A stretch of DNA of 64,000 nt from Phanerodontia chrysosporium (lineage: Eukaryota > Basidiomycota > Agaricomycetes > Polyporales > Phanerochaetaceae), in assembly GCA_001910725.1 (NCBI GenBank), contig MJGA01000002.1, forward strand, positions 2,356,001-2,420,000, read 5' to 3'. How positions within the stretch are numbered: position 1 is the first letter of the stretch; every line of letters begins with the position of its first letter. The notes below the pieces were generated by a model. That model was not told where the DNA came from, did no database searches, and saw nothing but the letters and a program-made list of their open reading frames with translations. The position numbers and the translations under genes were made by a program. Below are positions 23,942 to 35,351 of the stretch, one piece after another.

Positions 23942-25032
23942 TCAGTTGTGCTTACTATCAAAGAACGTGTTTGCTTCTGAAACGGCCTGCTCCACCAATT
24001 GAGGAGAGAGTCCGTCTATCATCGACTTCTGAGGCGAGAATTTGTACGCCTGGAAGACTGCGGTATTGATAGTGCTGAGGGCATGCGAGATGGCGAGTGT
24101 GGCTAGGCGACTCACCTCCTGCCAGGCCATTGACAGGACGTCTGAAGCTGAAGAAAGGCCACCGCTGGAACCATGCGTCGACCTTTATCCGGTAGAGCTG
24201 TTGGCTGTATTCAATGCTTGTCTAGACTTTGCAAGTTTACGGTCGTTACCATAAAGTAAGGACGGTCTCCGTCTGGCAACCAAAGCACGTTGATGTCGAT
24301 GAAGGGCTGTTCACGACGGACGCCTTTGAGCCAGTGGGATGGAATTCGCGTCCCAAGGAGAGAAAGACTATCTGACAGCGCACTACTGTCTATTGCTAGG
24401 GTGTCCGAAATGTCTTCGTTCGCGATAAGTGTAGAAAGCCATAACTTGACCTGACACGCATCAGAGCCCCCTTACACAATGTACGTGATGGTGAAAAGCG
24501 TACCTTCTCCGCCCCGATGCGCTTTCCGAAGGAAAACATGCCACCACGGGATGGAGGGCTGCGCTACGATGCTCGGGATCTGGGTCAGACCCTAGCAACG
24601 GGATTTGTGTCATATTGCTCAGAGCGGTGTCCCAGTTGCGGTCATCGTCAGGAATCCCGGTTAGCGAACGGAGAACTGCTGCAGTTGCCACCAGCAAGTC
24701 TCGTCCTGGGCGTTTCTCACTTGTCCTTGACCGCGTCACTGCCAGCGCGATACGCAAAGGTTGTCCGCCAGCAGGCCCTTTGTGCGTGTCAGTCGCTTGC
24801 GCGCATTCTACAAATTTCAGTACGCACCTCTTTCAGGTTGTTGGTTTGGAGCACTTGGCTCAGATCTGCAAGAGGACTGAGAACAGTATCTTTTGAGTGT
24901 GCAGGACGCTTGGCATCGGTCGGTTTCTGTGGTGGCGCGGGAGGCATTTCGCAGAGGGTAAGTTCGGGACACGCGGCCATGAGGAGTGAAAGTTATACCT
25001 TCACCTCATCTAGAACTTTTACATGCACGTAA
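23942..25032 (-). CDS. unknown multi-exon gene, 5' part unresolved
   Basis: The 3' half splices cleanly on the minus strand: an exon ending at 24504 (GGMFSFGKRIGAEK), then 24450-24250, 24197-24116 and 24057-23942. It reads KLWLSTLIANEDISDTLAID, GTRIPSHWLKGVRREQPFID, INVLWLPDGDRPYFM, LYRIKVDAWFQRWPFFSFRR, and ends FSPQKSMIDGLSPQLVEQ...NTFFDSKHN. That run is too regular to be chance. Upstream, pieces such as RDLLVATAAVLRSLTGIPDD (about 24700) and PLADLSQVLQTNNLKEVRTE (about 24830) look coding but I could not join them in one phase, so the 5' limit is approximate. I recognise no domain. There may be further frame slips. Confidence 0.5.
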
Positions 25033-26334
25033 CGCGTGTCAACGACCCTAGAGATGCGTGCACATTCAGGGAGACATACTTACTTTCATCTTCAGACAGA
25101 CGCTGTTTGCTGTGCTGCCTTGTGGCATAGTACAACAATATGTTGCAATGAGTCTGGCAACCGTACGTCACGGTGCTTGTGTGCGTTCTGCGCTAGCGGT
25201 CCTGCTGGCATGGAACACAACCAGCGCATCTATACAGGTGAAAGATGTTGTGCCTGCCAACGTGCAGGTGCATAGATTTCTGGTCGCACCCTCACGCAGA
25301 GCCGCGCTACACTGTTCCACGAGTCGAGCATCACGATCGCGATATAAAGCGGGCGAAGAAATTGACGCGGCCTCCGACGCACCTATCTTGGACAAGCAGC
25401 CTGTCTGGCTTCCAAGGCCGCTAGCAGATTGATGTTCAGTCGATGGTTTGTGTAGCCTTGTAATTCCGTTCCCTACATTGTCAAAGGCGTGTAGTCGTAA
25501 CACAAGAGCCAGAAGGTCAGAAAATCCGAATCCATAGCGTTAGGCGCCTACAGCGACAAGGGCGAAGCGCTGCGTGCCGGCGCGCGCTGCTGTCAAGTCC
25601 TGACTACGAGGCCAACTACAAGCTTACGGCAGGATCCTCCCATGTACTTCGACAGCTATCTCGTACACACTGCAGGCATTCATAGGATTGACGACTTTAT
25701 ACCACGTGCACTGCGTGCCTCCGGGCCAGAAGGAGTATCATCACATCCACCACAACGCCAACTTTAAGCCAGCCTGAGCATCGTGGCGGGTAACCTGCAC
25801 CGTGCCACTCCAACATGAAGGCCTTGGACCAACCGCGTGTATGTCGATCTACCGCGCTAGACATCATGCTGCTGAGCAGAGCAGCGAAGCTCGGGAGGGT
25901 TTGTCTCGGCATGCCATTCAGTCTCGAGGTTAACATGAAAGGTGCAGATATTGGGTCCAGATGTACAGTCACTGCAGATCGAAGGCATCCGAGAGTGCAG
26001 CCCTGGAGTGTTTGAAGTGGTGACGAGATTTTCTTGCAAGCCGGGTGCGACAAAACTGTCGCGGTTTGTCCGAAGCAGAACACATTGTCAGTTGTTGTCT
26101 AAACATGGGCCGTCGCAGTCGGTATGCCATGCGGCTCTTCTTCTGTTGCTCACCGTCCCAGTCCTCAGGGGGGGGGGGGGGCACGACCGGAGGTAGAGCG
26201 ACAAGTGAGTGTTGTAAGTATAACACGGTGTTCGACGCCGCGGGTCCGGACGCAGCAGCCGTTGGCGCCCATCACCCGCGAGTTAAACAAGATGCAGGAA
26301 GACGCGGAGACGTGGTCTGCCCACCCTGAGTTGA
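25033..26334. other. 1.3-kb stretch without a supported gene; contains a 14-G run
   Basis: A minus frame at 25168-25503 could be an upstream exon of the preceding unknown gene, but no splice path is convincing. An unbroken run of 14 G occurs at 26168-26181, shortly upstream of the U6 gene. Nothing else is seen. Confidence 0.4.
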
Positions 26335-26360
26335 GTGTCCCCTTCGGGGTGACATACGAA

Positions 26361-26391
<31 letters not shown>

Positions 26392-26463
26392 GGCCCCTGC
26401 ACAAGGATGACACGCTTTCCCGGAGTGGTAGACCTACGGGTCTCAATATTTATGCTTCTTTTT
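26335..26463 (+). ncRNA. U6: U6 spliceosomal snRNA
   Basis: The block starting with the 5' hairpin gtccccttcggggtgac is followed by the near-invariant core: aattggaacgatacagagaa (containing the ACAGAGA box that pairs with the 5' splice site), gattagcatggcccctgc (with the AGC triad) and aaggatgacacgc (U6 ISL). A T-rich run (ttctttttcc, 26457-26464) ends the unit, as expected for RNA polymerase III. U6 forms the catalytic core of the spliceosome with U2. The 3' part after acacgc (tttcccggagtggtag...) is longer and unlike the usual short tail. The exact 5' end could be 26335 or 26337. The core identification is very strong. Confidence 0.93.
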
Positions 26464-26762
26464 CCTACCGAAAGCCTATACGCAGACAGTCTACATACGT
26501 TGTACATTCCCACTTCTTGTTTCAGTTTCGTCGTTATATGATGTTTTGCTCGCGTTGGTTCATCATGATGCTCCAGACAACGAACGCCAAGTCCTCGCCA
26601 GGACGACGCTCGACCAGACGAAGCACTCGAGATGGATGTGCATCATGCATGTACGCGTTCAATGATGAGGTATATAAAAGCTACGCTACTTCGAGACTCT
26701 AAATACAACTAACATTACAGTTTGGCATCGCTCGCTTTGCTCATGGTCGGATTCTTGTGAAG
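26464..26762. other. intergenic stretch after U6
   Basis: About 300 bases between U6 and the end of the glutathione peroxidase gene. A clear polymerase-III B box could not be located. Confidence 0.4.
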
Positions 26763-27585
26763 TCACAGCAACTTCGCGATCTCCGCGTCGATAGACTCTG
26801 GAGAGGTCGTCGACGCCCAGCGGTGGACGACGTTGCCTTCCTTGTCGACCAAGAACTTCTCAAAGTTCCACTGCAGAAGCCCTCGTCAATTCTGGGCCTG
26901 ATATCAGAGACAGCAATGCGCACCTTGATACGCGTCAGACCGAGGAGGCCTGCCTTCTGACTCTTGAGGTACTTGAAGACCTCGTTCGTGTTGTCGCCGT
27001 TCACGTCCGACTTCTTCATCAGCGGGAACGTCACGCCGAAGTTCTTCTCGCAGAAGCTTGCGACGTCTGCGTCCGTGCCGGGCTCCTGCCCGCCAAACTG
27101 AAGCACACCGGTGAGTATGGGGCGAGACGAGCGGGGACGCGTCGACGCACCTGGTTGCACGGGAAGCCGAGGATCACGAGGCCCTGGTCCTTGTACTTCT
27201 GGTAGAGGGCCTCGAGGCCCTTGTACTGTGGCGTGAAGCCGCTGCGGCGTGGGGGTTAGCTCAGGGGATGCGCAGCCATGCAGCGAGTCACGCACCACTT
27301 GGATGCAGTGTTCACGATGAGGACGACCTTGCCCTTGAGCTGCTCAAAGTCGTATGTCTCGCCGTTGGGCAGCTCGGCCTTGAGTTTGTAGAATTCAGAC
27401 ATGGCTGTTGTGGTATAGAGTGCAGCGGAGGCGGTGGTAGCAGCGAGGAAGCGACGAGATGTGAGAGCGGAGAGCGAGGAGTATGGCTTATATATGAGGG
27501 CGCGGGATGGGCGAGCAGACCGGGTCACTATGCGAACAGAGGTGAGGAAAGCATACAATCGATTGGGCCGCATGGTCGTGCGCAC
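26763..27585 (-). CDS. glutathione peroxidase (thioredoxin-dependent Gpx), mitochondrial presequence
   Basis: Minus-strand exons 27585-27296, 27241-27151, 27097-26924, 26870-26763; 220 residues from the first ATG, 159 from the internal ATG at 27402 ([15 protein letters not shown]). Gpx signatures: [20 protein letters not shown] with the peroxidatic Cys, [20 protein letters not shown], and [18 protein letters not shown]. Cys (not selenocysteine) is the active residue, as in fungal enzymes that use thioredoxin to reduce hydroperoxides. The upstream 61 residues ([20 protein letters not shown]...) are Arg/Ser-rich without acids, as in a mitochondrial targeting peptide. The two ATGs could therefore give mitochondrial and cytosolic forms. 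The peroxidatic Cys codon is split by intron 1 (tg|c). Confidence 0.93.
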
Positions 27586-27738
27586 ATTCCGGCGGGCTGT
27601 GCGACCTGCCCGAGCGCACTGATGACATACGTGGCACGTGAATTACAGCCGCGATCGAGGGCCCGATCGCGTCAGGCCCGCCCTCCCTCCGCTCGGTGTA
27701 GTCTAACTGTCCCTGACTCTCCCAGCCCGGAAATGAAA

Positions 27739-30700
27739 TCAAAATGAGAGCACGCTGAATAAGCCCTCAGCCTCCTTCACCGTCCGCCCATACCGCCGCC
27801 GCAGCGTACGGGCCCGCGGCAGGCCCAGCTCGAACGCCAGCGACTTGAGAACCTGCTCGTATCCGTGCGACTTGCGCGAGAGCACGGCATGGAACGCGTG
27901 GGTGCCCAGCCTGATTTACATGAGTAACCGGAGATATCCTCGGCGAACAAGGCTAAATTACTTGCCACAACACGACGTTCCGCTGCGCATCGCACCGCCC
28001 GCCGACAGCGCGCGATATTTTCCCCTGCGCTTTGTTCCGCATCGTACTATGCGTGTATCGAATCATCTGGTGAATCGTATCTGGCATTCAGTGCTTAGTG
28101 GACAATCGGAAATGTCCGCTGACGCGCAAAGAACTGACTCAGCAGGAATGACGGATGCTTGCTGACGGTGAGCTTCCAGCTGTGGATGTAATGGTGCATC
28201 TTCATGGCCGTAATCACGAAATTGTGGTAGATATTCTTGTAGATGGTCTCCATGGTATTGAGGCCGGGGTCGTTGAATATGATGTGGCTAGTGAACTGTG
28301 AGAGCCTTCGAGTGCTTCGTCAGTGCGCGAACTCCGACTCCCACGGAGAACATACTGGAGCATCTTTTGGGTGAACTTTGCGCCAGGCCTTCGACCACGG
28401 TCTACAGTCAGAGAGTCTGACAGAACTAAGCCGGGAGTGAGCTGCCTGCGAGTGTACGAGCGACAGACGACGCACATGTATCATGGTACCGCGAATAGTC
28501 TTTGGACACGGATAGATCTTTCATGTCAAGCAAGAATCCGCACCACGGAAAGTCTAGAGTCCTCGCCATCAGCCAGTAATTTGAGAGAATAACGCCTGGC
28601 AGAGAGATACTGACATCTTTGCGTAGGATGGATGACATTGCCGAGGTTACCGTCTTCGAAATTCGTGAGCGTCTTCTCCTTCGAGATGAAGCATCCGTAC
28701 TCCGGGTGACCTGGTGGGCATCGAATTCAAGATCATCCTACAAAATCTAGGCTGCACACGTACCTCTTTTCATGGTGGATAGAAATCTCCTCGCATCGTC
28801 GTAGCTCGTCGTAATATAAAGGTAATCGTCAATGAGCCTGAGCAGGACCTTTAGATATCATGAGCGCAAAGCCAGATTGACAGCTGAATCATCCATACAC
28901 TCTCAGGCTTGGCCGTGAACTTCAGCTCTTGTAGCTCAAGGTCGCCGTAGAAGAAAGAGCAGAGCAGCGTCGAAAGCACGGACCCCTGCGGTATCCCAAC
29001 CACCTGCCTGTAATAATCATTCCCGATCTGCCACACCACAAGTCAGCGCATCATTCAATACCAAGCAAAAACGCGGCGCACCGCACCTTGACGATGTTAT
29101 CCGTGATGTGCTGCTCGAGCAGCTCGAGGACCTCGCGGCGGCTCACGCTCGGGTACGTCACCTGGTCGACGAAGACGACGTGCCGGAGCGCATCTGCGAG
29201 GCGGCGCGCGTGCGCGAGGAAGTGCGGGTGCTCGTCAGCGGGCATCGCGCGCTTTACAAAGCGGCGCTGCACCTGCCCCGTCGTCACGCCGACCTGGCCG
29301 TGCCGCTGAATCGTGTACTGCTCCTGCAGTGGGTGGCGTCAGCGGTGGGTAGGGCGCGTGCGGGAAGGGATGCAGACTTCTGAGAGGATGCGCCGCAAGA
29401 TCGTGAGGAGCTTCGTTTGCTCGATGGTGTCGAAGCAGGCTTGCACGTCGAGCTTGACGAAATACAGTTTTGGACTGCTCGTTCCGTTAGTCTCCGCTAA
29501 CGCACATAGAATGTCAGAACGTACAAATTACCATCCGGATACTTCTGCATCAGTCGCGCTTTGTAGCCCTTCAACTTTGTGTAGATTTCGTTCGGACCAA
29601 GAACGGATGCACCAAACAATGATGGGTGCTTGTTCTACAGAGAAGCCACCGGTCAGATAATTGCAGCAAGCCTGATGTCAGCTGCGCACCTTTTCGTATT
29701 GCAGCACGAGAAAAGCGGCTTTCAAGATCTGATTGATTGACTGAGCATATTGACCTGCGCCGACCTGAGAAGGAAGTTAGCAGGTTATTTCGCTATATGC
29801 GCTTTCTTACCTTCTTTCGTCGCAAATTGACGATTGGCCGTACCCCCGTCTCCTTCGGTAAGAGCCTGACGAAAGAAAAGCCGAGCCTCCTCTGACGTAG
29901 GATCTCCTTCGCGTCATGCTACACAAAGAAGCCCATAAGTTTTGTCTCTGGCTTCCCCGAACACAACGACGACACACCTGACTGAGCTTCTGAAACGTCT
30001 CTCCAGAAAGCCTCTCCACAAGTGGCCGACACAGCGTCTCCCAATCGTCGTGCCGGAAGTACAGCACACGGTTGCGGAACGCGCCGCTCTCCGTCACGTA
30101 GAAGTGTGCCCGAAGCAGCGGCAGGAGGAAGCCGTCAAAGTACCAGAACACGAAGTCTTCGAGCAGCTCGCGCCGCTTGAGCGCGTCCGACACCGACACG
30201 CGCCTTTGGGCACGCGAAGGGGCGACCCAGTCGCAGTCTGACGTGCGCAGACCTTGCAGTAAGTGGTGCAGAGAGAGCGTCTCGTATCGTCGCAGCGCAA
30301 TGAATGTGCGTATATCTGATGCACTGTCAGTGCGACCAGCAATCTTAGGTTGGGAGACGTACGCCTCGTGACAAGTTTGAAGTTGTACTCTGAACCCCAG
30401 AAGCCCATCGGGATGACCGCTTTGGTGACCACGACAGCGAAGCGGAAGACCTCGGCGTAGCTGCACATGAACTCGGCGAAGCGTGGTTTCTGGCGTGCTT
30501 GTGATGCAGCAAAAGACACGCCAACCGCAACGATCGAACGCCCCTCGGATCAACAGAAATGTTGTTGCTGGATCGGAGAGCCTGGGTCAGCGGCTGCGTG
30601 TGGGTCTCGGACATCATCTCCTGCATGGCTGAGGTCAGTGTATGCTATTCAGGACAATCGGCGGGGCTGACTAGAATGATAGACTCGTCCAGCGACTTCT

Positions 30701-32186
30701 GCTCGTCAGTCCTTAACTGTGCCTCGCATCAGTGTCGGACCATCGAAGTGAACTCACGGGGCCTTACCCTTGACGGACAAGTCCTGTCCAGCAGCGGCTT
30801 ATAGCCACACTTCCCGTGCCTCCATGTCATCTTCTCCACAAGGTTGAGGGCTTTTCGCAGCCGCTTCGGTGTTTTGCATGGTCCTAGAGCCTGCGAAATA
30901 TGGCAAACATGTGACTAAAGTGTGTATGCCGCGCATATACCCCATACAGACCTTGATTTGAGACTCCCTATCGGTATCTGAGACGTTATGCGGGGCATCC
31001 CTGGCTTGTGTCTGACATATAAACGGATGTGGCAAGTCATACTGCCGCGGAAACATATACTTCGCGGCATGCCGTGCTTTATCATATTGCTTTCTGGGAT
31101 CGGGAATGGGAGTTTGGGGTGTGGTACACGGATACAGTGAGCCAGCCTATTGAAGATGTCTGACAACGTAAGCCCGGGTGCCCAGTTCGTAGAGGAGGCT
31201 GCGTCTCACGGTTTTCGGACAGACCAAACATAATCTTTCCGGTACGCGATGAGCGATTTGGGCGACTGAAGAACAGCCTCGCCCGGGATATCGAGATATC
31301 TGCTGGACTTCGCTTCTCGTAGGTTATATGTGAAGGTGCCGCTGTTGAGAACTTCATCGATGTACCATGCTCGAGCTTCAGTCGCTTGCAGGGCCTCTCG
31401 ACCAAGTTCGATGGCGCAGGTCGCTTCAATGGACTTTTAATGGGCTCGGTACTGGAAGATGCTAACGGCCCTGCCATAATGCAGCTGGAACCTTCAGATT
31501 TAAGAGTGGTTCCCCAGTCAGCTGGCAATAGCAGTCGTTCGGAAGACCGATAAACAGAGAGGTCTCTGTAAGAAGATGAAATAGGATGTCTGTGCCGACT
31601 CTACGCGGTTTGAGTATTCCCTTCTGCATAGCCTGGAATGCGTAGCCACTTACCTCTCGTATAATGATGACCACTCCTGGGACTCAAAGACAGTTATCAT
31701 CGTGTTAATAAAGTAGTTCTCTAAGGGAGGTCCACTAGAACCAGGCAAAGCGTGGCTTCTGGTATTCTGAGCCGTTCATCAGGACCGGTCTGGCCGGGCT
31801 GGGTACTTGAATGAGACGTACAAGCCTGTAACCAGCTGTGATCAGGTTGCTCCCGCTCGGCTTGGTCAGGAGCTTTCTCTGGGCTCGCTCTACAATCTGA
31901 AAACGCGTGCTGTCACGTCTGCGGCGCAGCATACACGACCGCGTACCTCTCGGAGATGACCCATAGCCGGTGTCACTCTCATCGACTTGCTCGCCGGGCG
32001 GTCGCGACGAAGACCAACGACGCATGTCTGGAGTAGATTGCGATACATACGGGAGTCCGTCTCGTGAATGAGGCCAAGGTGGCCCGGCTCGAACACGGCG
32101 ACCTCCTGAAGATATTCGCCGAGGGTTTCGACGATCGGATAATAGGAGCGGAGGATCTGCAGGGGCAGTGTGTGTGGAGAGCCCAT
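27739..32186 (-). CDS. TERT: telomerase reverse transcriptase
   Basis: A long minus-strand gene with more than ten introns. It starts MGSPHTLPLQILRSYYPIVE. N-terminal region: GTDILFHLLTETSLFIGLPN then CYCQLTGEPL (TEN/GQ-type). RNA-binding part: SRARLFFSRPNRSSRTGKIM, SDIFNRLAHCIRVPHPKL and the T-motif-like MFPRQYDLPHPF; then CKTPKRLRKALNLVEKMTWR. Reverse-transcriptase domain: RRYETLSLHHLLQGL, FWYFDGFLLPLLRAHFYVTE, NRVLYFRHDDWETL, motif A KLDVQACFDTI (about 29440-29470), motif B' VVGIPQGSVLSTLLCSFFYG (about 28950-29010) and motif C LLRLIDDYLYITT with the catalytic DD (about 28800-28850). It ends HAFHAVLSRKSHGYEQVLKS...LFSVLSF. TERT copies telomere repeats from its RNA template. All three catalytic Asp residues are visible. 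Exact exon borders were not all resolved. Confidence 0.93.
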
Positions 32187-32964
32187 CTCGGATGAAACAC
32201 AAGGGAAAGGGCCGCGAAAATCCCAAGAAATTCGAATGTGGTGGACCCGCGGCGGCAGAAGCGGTCGGGAACGAAACCAGAGAGACGCGCACCCGCCTCC
32301 CGCGTCCGTGACACGGCGTTATGATCTCGTGACATAACGCGGAGCGTGACGTGTGAGCATGGTGTGTAAGCGCCGTGCCGCTTGCGCTTTGCTTCCGCCT
32401 TTCAATGTCAAGGTTTCGATCTCGGCTTGTGTACGTTTCTTTCAGGGGCGGTCGAGGCCCATTACATCTGGAAATACGCAGGAAACCGCCAACAAACGGA
32501 GCCCAGTGGCTTGAGCGCACGGATGTCTAGCCCCACTTGACCTCCTGGCTCCTGCCGGTCCCACGGAGTCAGGAGAACGCTCTCAACGCATGGTGCGTGT
32601 CGTAAATTCTTACTGAATTATTTCGCTTACTTTACTGAGCAGCGGATACAAGTGGGCTCGCCTCTGGACCGCGCGGCAACCAGGCTTCGCCTCGGACGGT
32701 CTATCCGTGGCAGAGCCTCCCGAGCTCAACTGTACGGGCCATAGAAGCAGATCGTTACTAATCTTTACGTCGATCACGAAGAGTGATCGTTCTAGCTCGG
32801 TCTTTCCCCGCCATTCGGCCGTGCGATCTCTTACGCAGAAATTTTCGTCGTCCCCAGGGGCCCCTGCCTTCGCCTGGTGGGTCCGGCCATAAAAGCGGAC
32901 TGTCGCTGCACTACATCCGAGCGCAGGACTCTCGTCACTCACCCACATTCCTCCTGCAATCCTT
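32187..32964. promoter_or_regulatory. shared upstream region of TERT (minus) and the MFS gene (plus)
   Basis: About 780 bases between two divergent start codons, so both promoters must lie here. No specific operator can be named from sequence alone. Confidence 0.5.
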
Positions 32965-35063
32965 ATGTCCACGAAGCAGCTCCAGTCTTTGTCCAAGGGC
33001 AAAAAGTACTTCCTCCTAGTCGTCTTCTGCTTTGTACAGTTCCTCGATGCATTCAACTTCAGTGCATTATTCTCTGCCCTCCCACACATCCAGGAAGACC
33101 TGCACATGAATGCAGGAGAGACGACCTGGATTATCAGTGCGTTTCAGCTCACATTTGCCTCTTTCCTGCTTCTCAGTGGACGACTCAGCGATGTGACCAA
33201 TCCCAGTACGTCTCCTGGTATTTCATAATTTTCTGCCTAAACCTACACGTTGTGCGCAGAATACACATTCGTGATCGCCACCGCTGGCATCGGCTGCATC
33301 TCCATTGCGACTGGATTCCTCAGCGCGAAGATCCCGTTCATTGTCTTCCGGGCTGTCGCCGGCATAAGTGCGTCTCGTCAGCTCCACACTTTACGGTTGT
33401 TTCTAACTAGTACCCCGCGCAGTGGGTGCCATGACCATCCCGTCGGCGTTGACCCTCATCGTGAACATTTTCCCTGACCCCCACGAGCAAGCACAGGCAA
33501 TCGGAGCTTTCGGCGGCTCCGGTGGCGTCGGCAACGGTAAGCCTCTCTGGCGCCCTTTTTACGTTTTGGCTTGGGCTCACGCATGTGGACGCACAGTCAT
33601 CGGTCTCCTGGTCGGTGCAATCTTCGTCAAGCTCGCGTCTTGGCGGTGGATATTCTGGTTCATTGCCATCATTGCCATCCCGATTGCCATTGTGTCAGCT
33701 ATGCTTGTTCCGCCCCAGAGGCACGACGATGACCCGCTCCGTCAGCCCACCATCCTTCAGAAGCTCAACAGCCTCGACCTTGGCGGTATCTCACTTCTGA
33801 CTGGTACGTTTCAATTCCTATGGAAGATCCGCCCACCTGCTGACAGCGGCCCGAACAGTCTCGGTTATCCTCTTTATATTCGCGCTGACAGAGGGCTCCG
33901 CGGGGATCTGGGTCAGCGTGAAGGTACTCCTTCCCCTCGTGCTCTCCATCTTCTTGATGATCGGCTTCTTCGTCTGGGAGCGACTCGTCCCGACCCATAT
34001 AGCCGCCATGTGAGTTACACGTCCGTCCTCAGGAAAGGCTAGTCGCTCACCATCCCTGGATTCTTACAGCCCGCCACGCACGTGGTTTTACCGTAACTTT
34101 GCCGTGCTGTTTGCCGTTGCATTGTTGCCGTATCTGTGGTTCACGACCATGTTTGACGTGAACATGATCCTGTGGCAGGAGGTGTACGGCTGGAACAGCC
34201 TCATCTGCGCGCTACGCATGTACGTAACCCTCCCTCCAGCTACGATCTCGAGAGCTGACAGTCGTCACAGGATTCCCAGCGGTGTCGTGACGTTCTCTAT
34301 GGCTCTCACAGGCCCGCTGGCGCGGCGCATCAGCCCAAAGTGGATCATCCTGAGCGGCATGGGCCTCATGATCGTCGCCAACGTGCTCTTTGCGTACGCG
34401 GACGGGCCGGGGCGCTACTGGTCGTTTGCGCTCCCCGCGATCATCGTCGGCGACGCGGGCGCGATGCTGGCATATACGCACGCGAACATCGCGATCTTCG
34501 AGGCGACGCCGCCGCACATCGCAGGCACCGTCGGCGCGATCTTTAACGGCGCGCTGCAGCTTGGCAGTGCTGTTGGCGTCGCGGCGATCACGAGCATCGA
34601 GACGAGCGTCGAGCGCACGCACGGCGGCTTCACGAGCTACGCTGGCCGCGCCGCCGCGTGGTGGTTCCTCGTCGGCGTCGTCGCGGTTGAGGCGGTCGCG
34701 GTCGCTGTCTTCTATCGCACAGGTCCCGCGCCTGCTGCAGTTGACGCCAAGGCTGAAGTTGCCGAGGGCGCTGCTGAGGCGGTGCTCCCGGAGAGGGAGA
34801 AGCTCCAGCGTTCGTTCAGCGCGTTCAGCTCTTCGGAGCCGACGCCCGTGGGCACGCCTGCGTTCGAGAAGACGCTCAGCGAGCTTGGCTTTGCTCCTGG
34901 CAAGCTGTCTGCGGTGACTACACCGAGTGCTGAGCTTGAGTCGCTCTCTTTCCCCCCTCGAGTCCACATCAGTCGCACTTCAAGTGAGGCAACTTTGCAT
35001 GACGGCGCTGCGGGTTCCAAGAATCCCCTGAGCCTCGACAGCATCGTTGAGAAGGTGGTCTGA
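32965..35063 (+). CDS. MFS transporter, DHA2-like (14-span type)
   Basis: Seven exons: 32965-33205, 33260-33367, 33423-33536, 33597-33803, 33859-34009, about 34070-34219, 34271-35063; 587 residues. It starts MSTKQLQSLSKGKKYFLLVV. Hydrophobic helices: FCFVQFLDAFNFSALFSALP, the loop motif LLLSGRLSDV between helices 2 and 3, FVIATAGIGCISIATGFLSA, MTIPSALTLIVNIFP, VIGLLVGAIFVKLASWRWIF (motif C region), ISLLTVSVILFIFALTEGSA, VVTFSMALTGPLARRISPKW, WWFLVGVVAVEAVAVAVFY. This fits DHA2 drug:H+ antiporters of basidiomycetes at the plasma membrane. A 120-residue Ser-rich cytosolic tail follows the last helix. Intron positions fall at phase-matched sites throughout. The substrate cannot be predicted. Confidence 0.9.
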
Positions 35064-35351
35064 TCTAGCGGTCACAGCTCTTCTCATACATCCCTTCATG
35101 ACTTCATGACTCCCGTACGATACCATCAACATTTGTCTTCGTTCCTAGGGCATGCGCAGAGACTCGTTTATCAGTAGAAGCTTTATCGTCATTTGTAAAC
35201 AGGGACACTTCGTTTTAGATCAGACCAGTTATTGTTGTCAGTAGTAGCTACACGAATGAAACATGCAATTAACAAAACACCGATAGCAGAGGGAACCAAA
35301 TGGAGTGGACAGAGATCAACGAAACCTTGATCCATGGGTATACGAGGCAGA

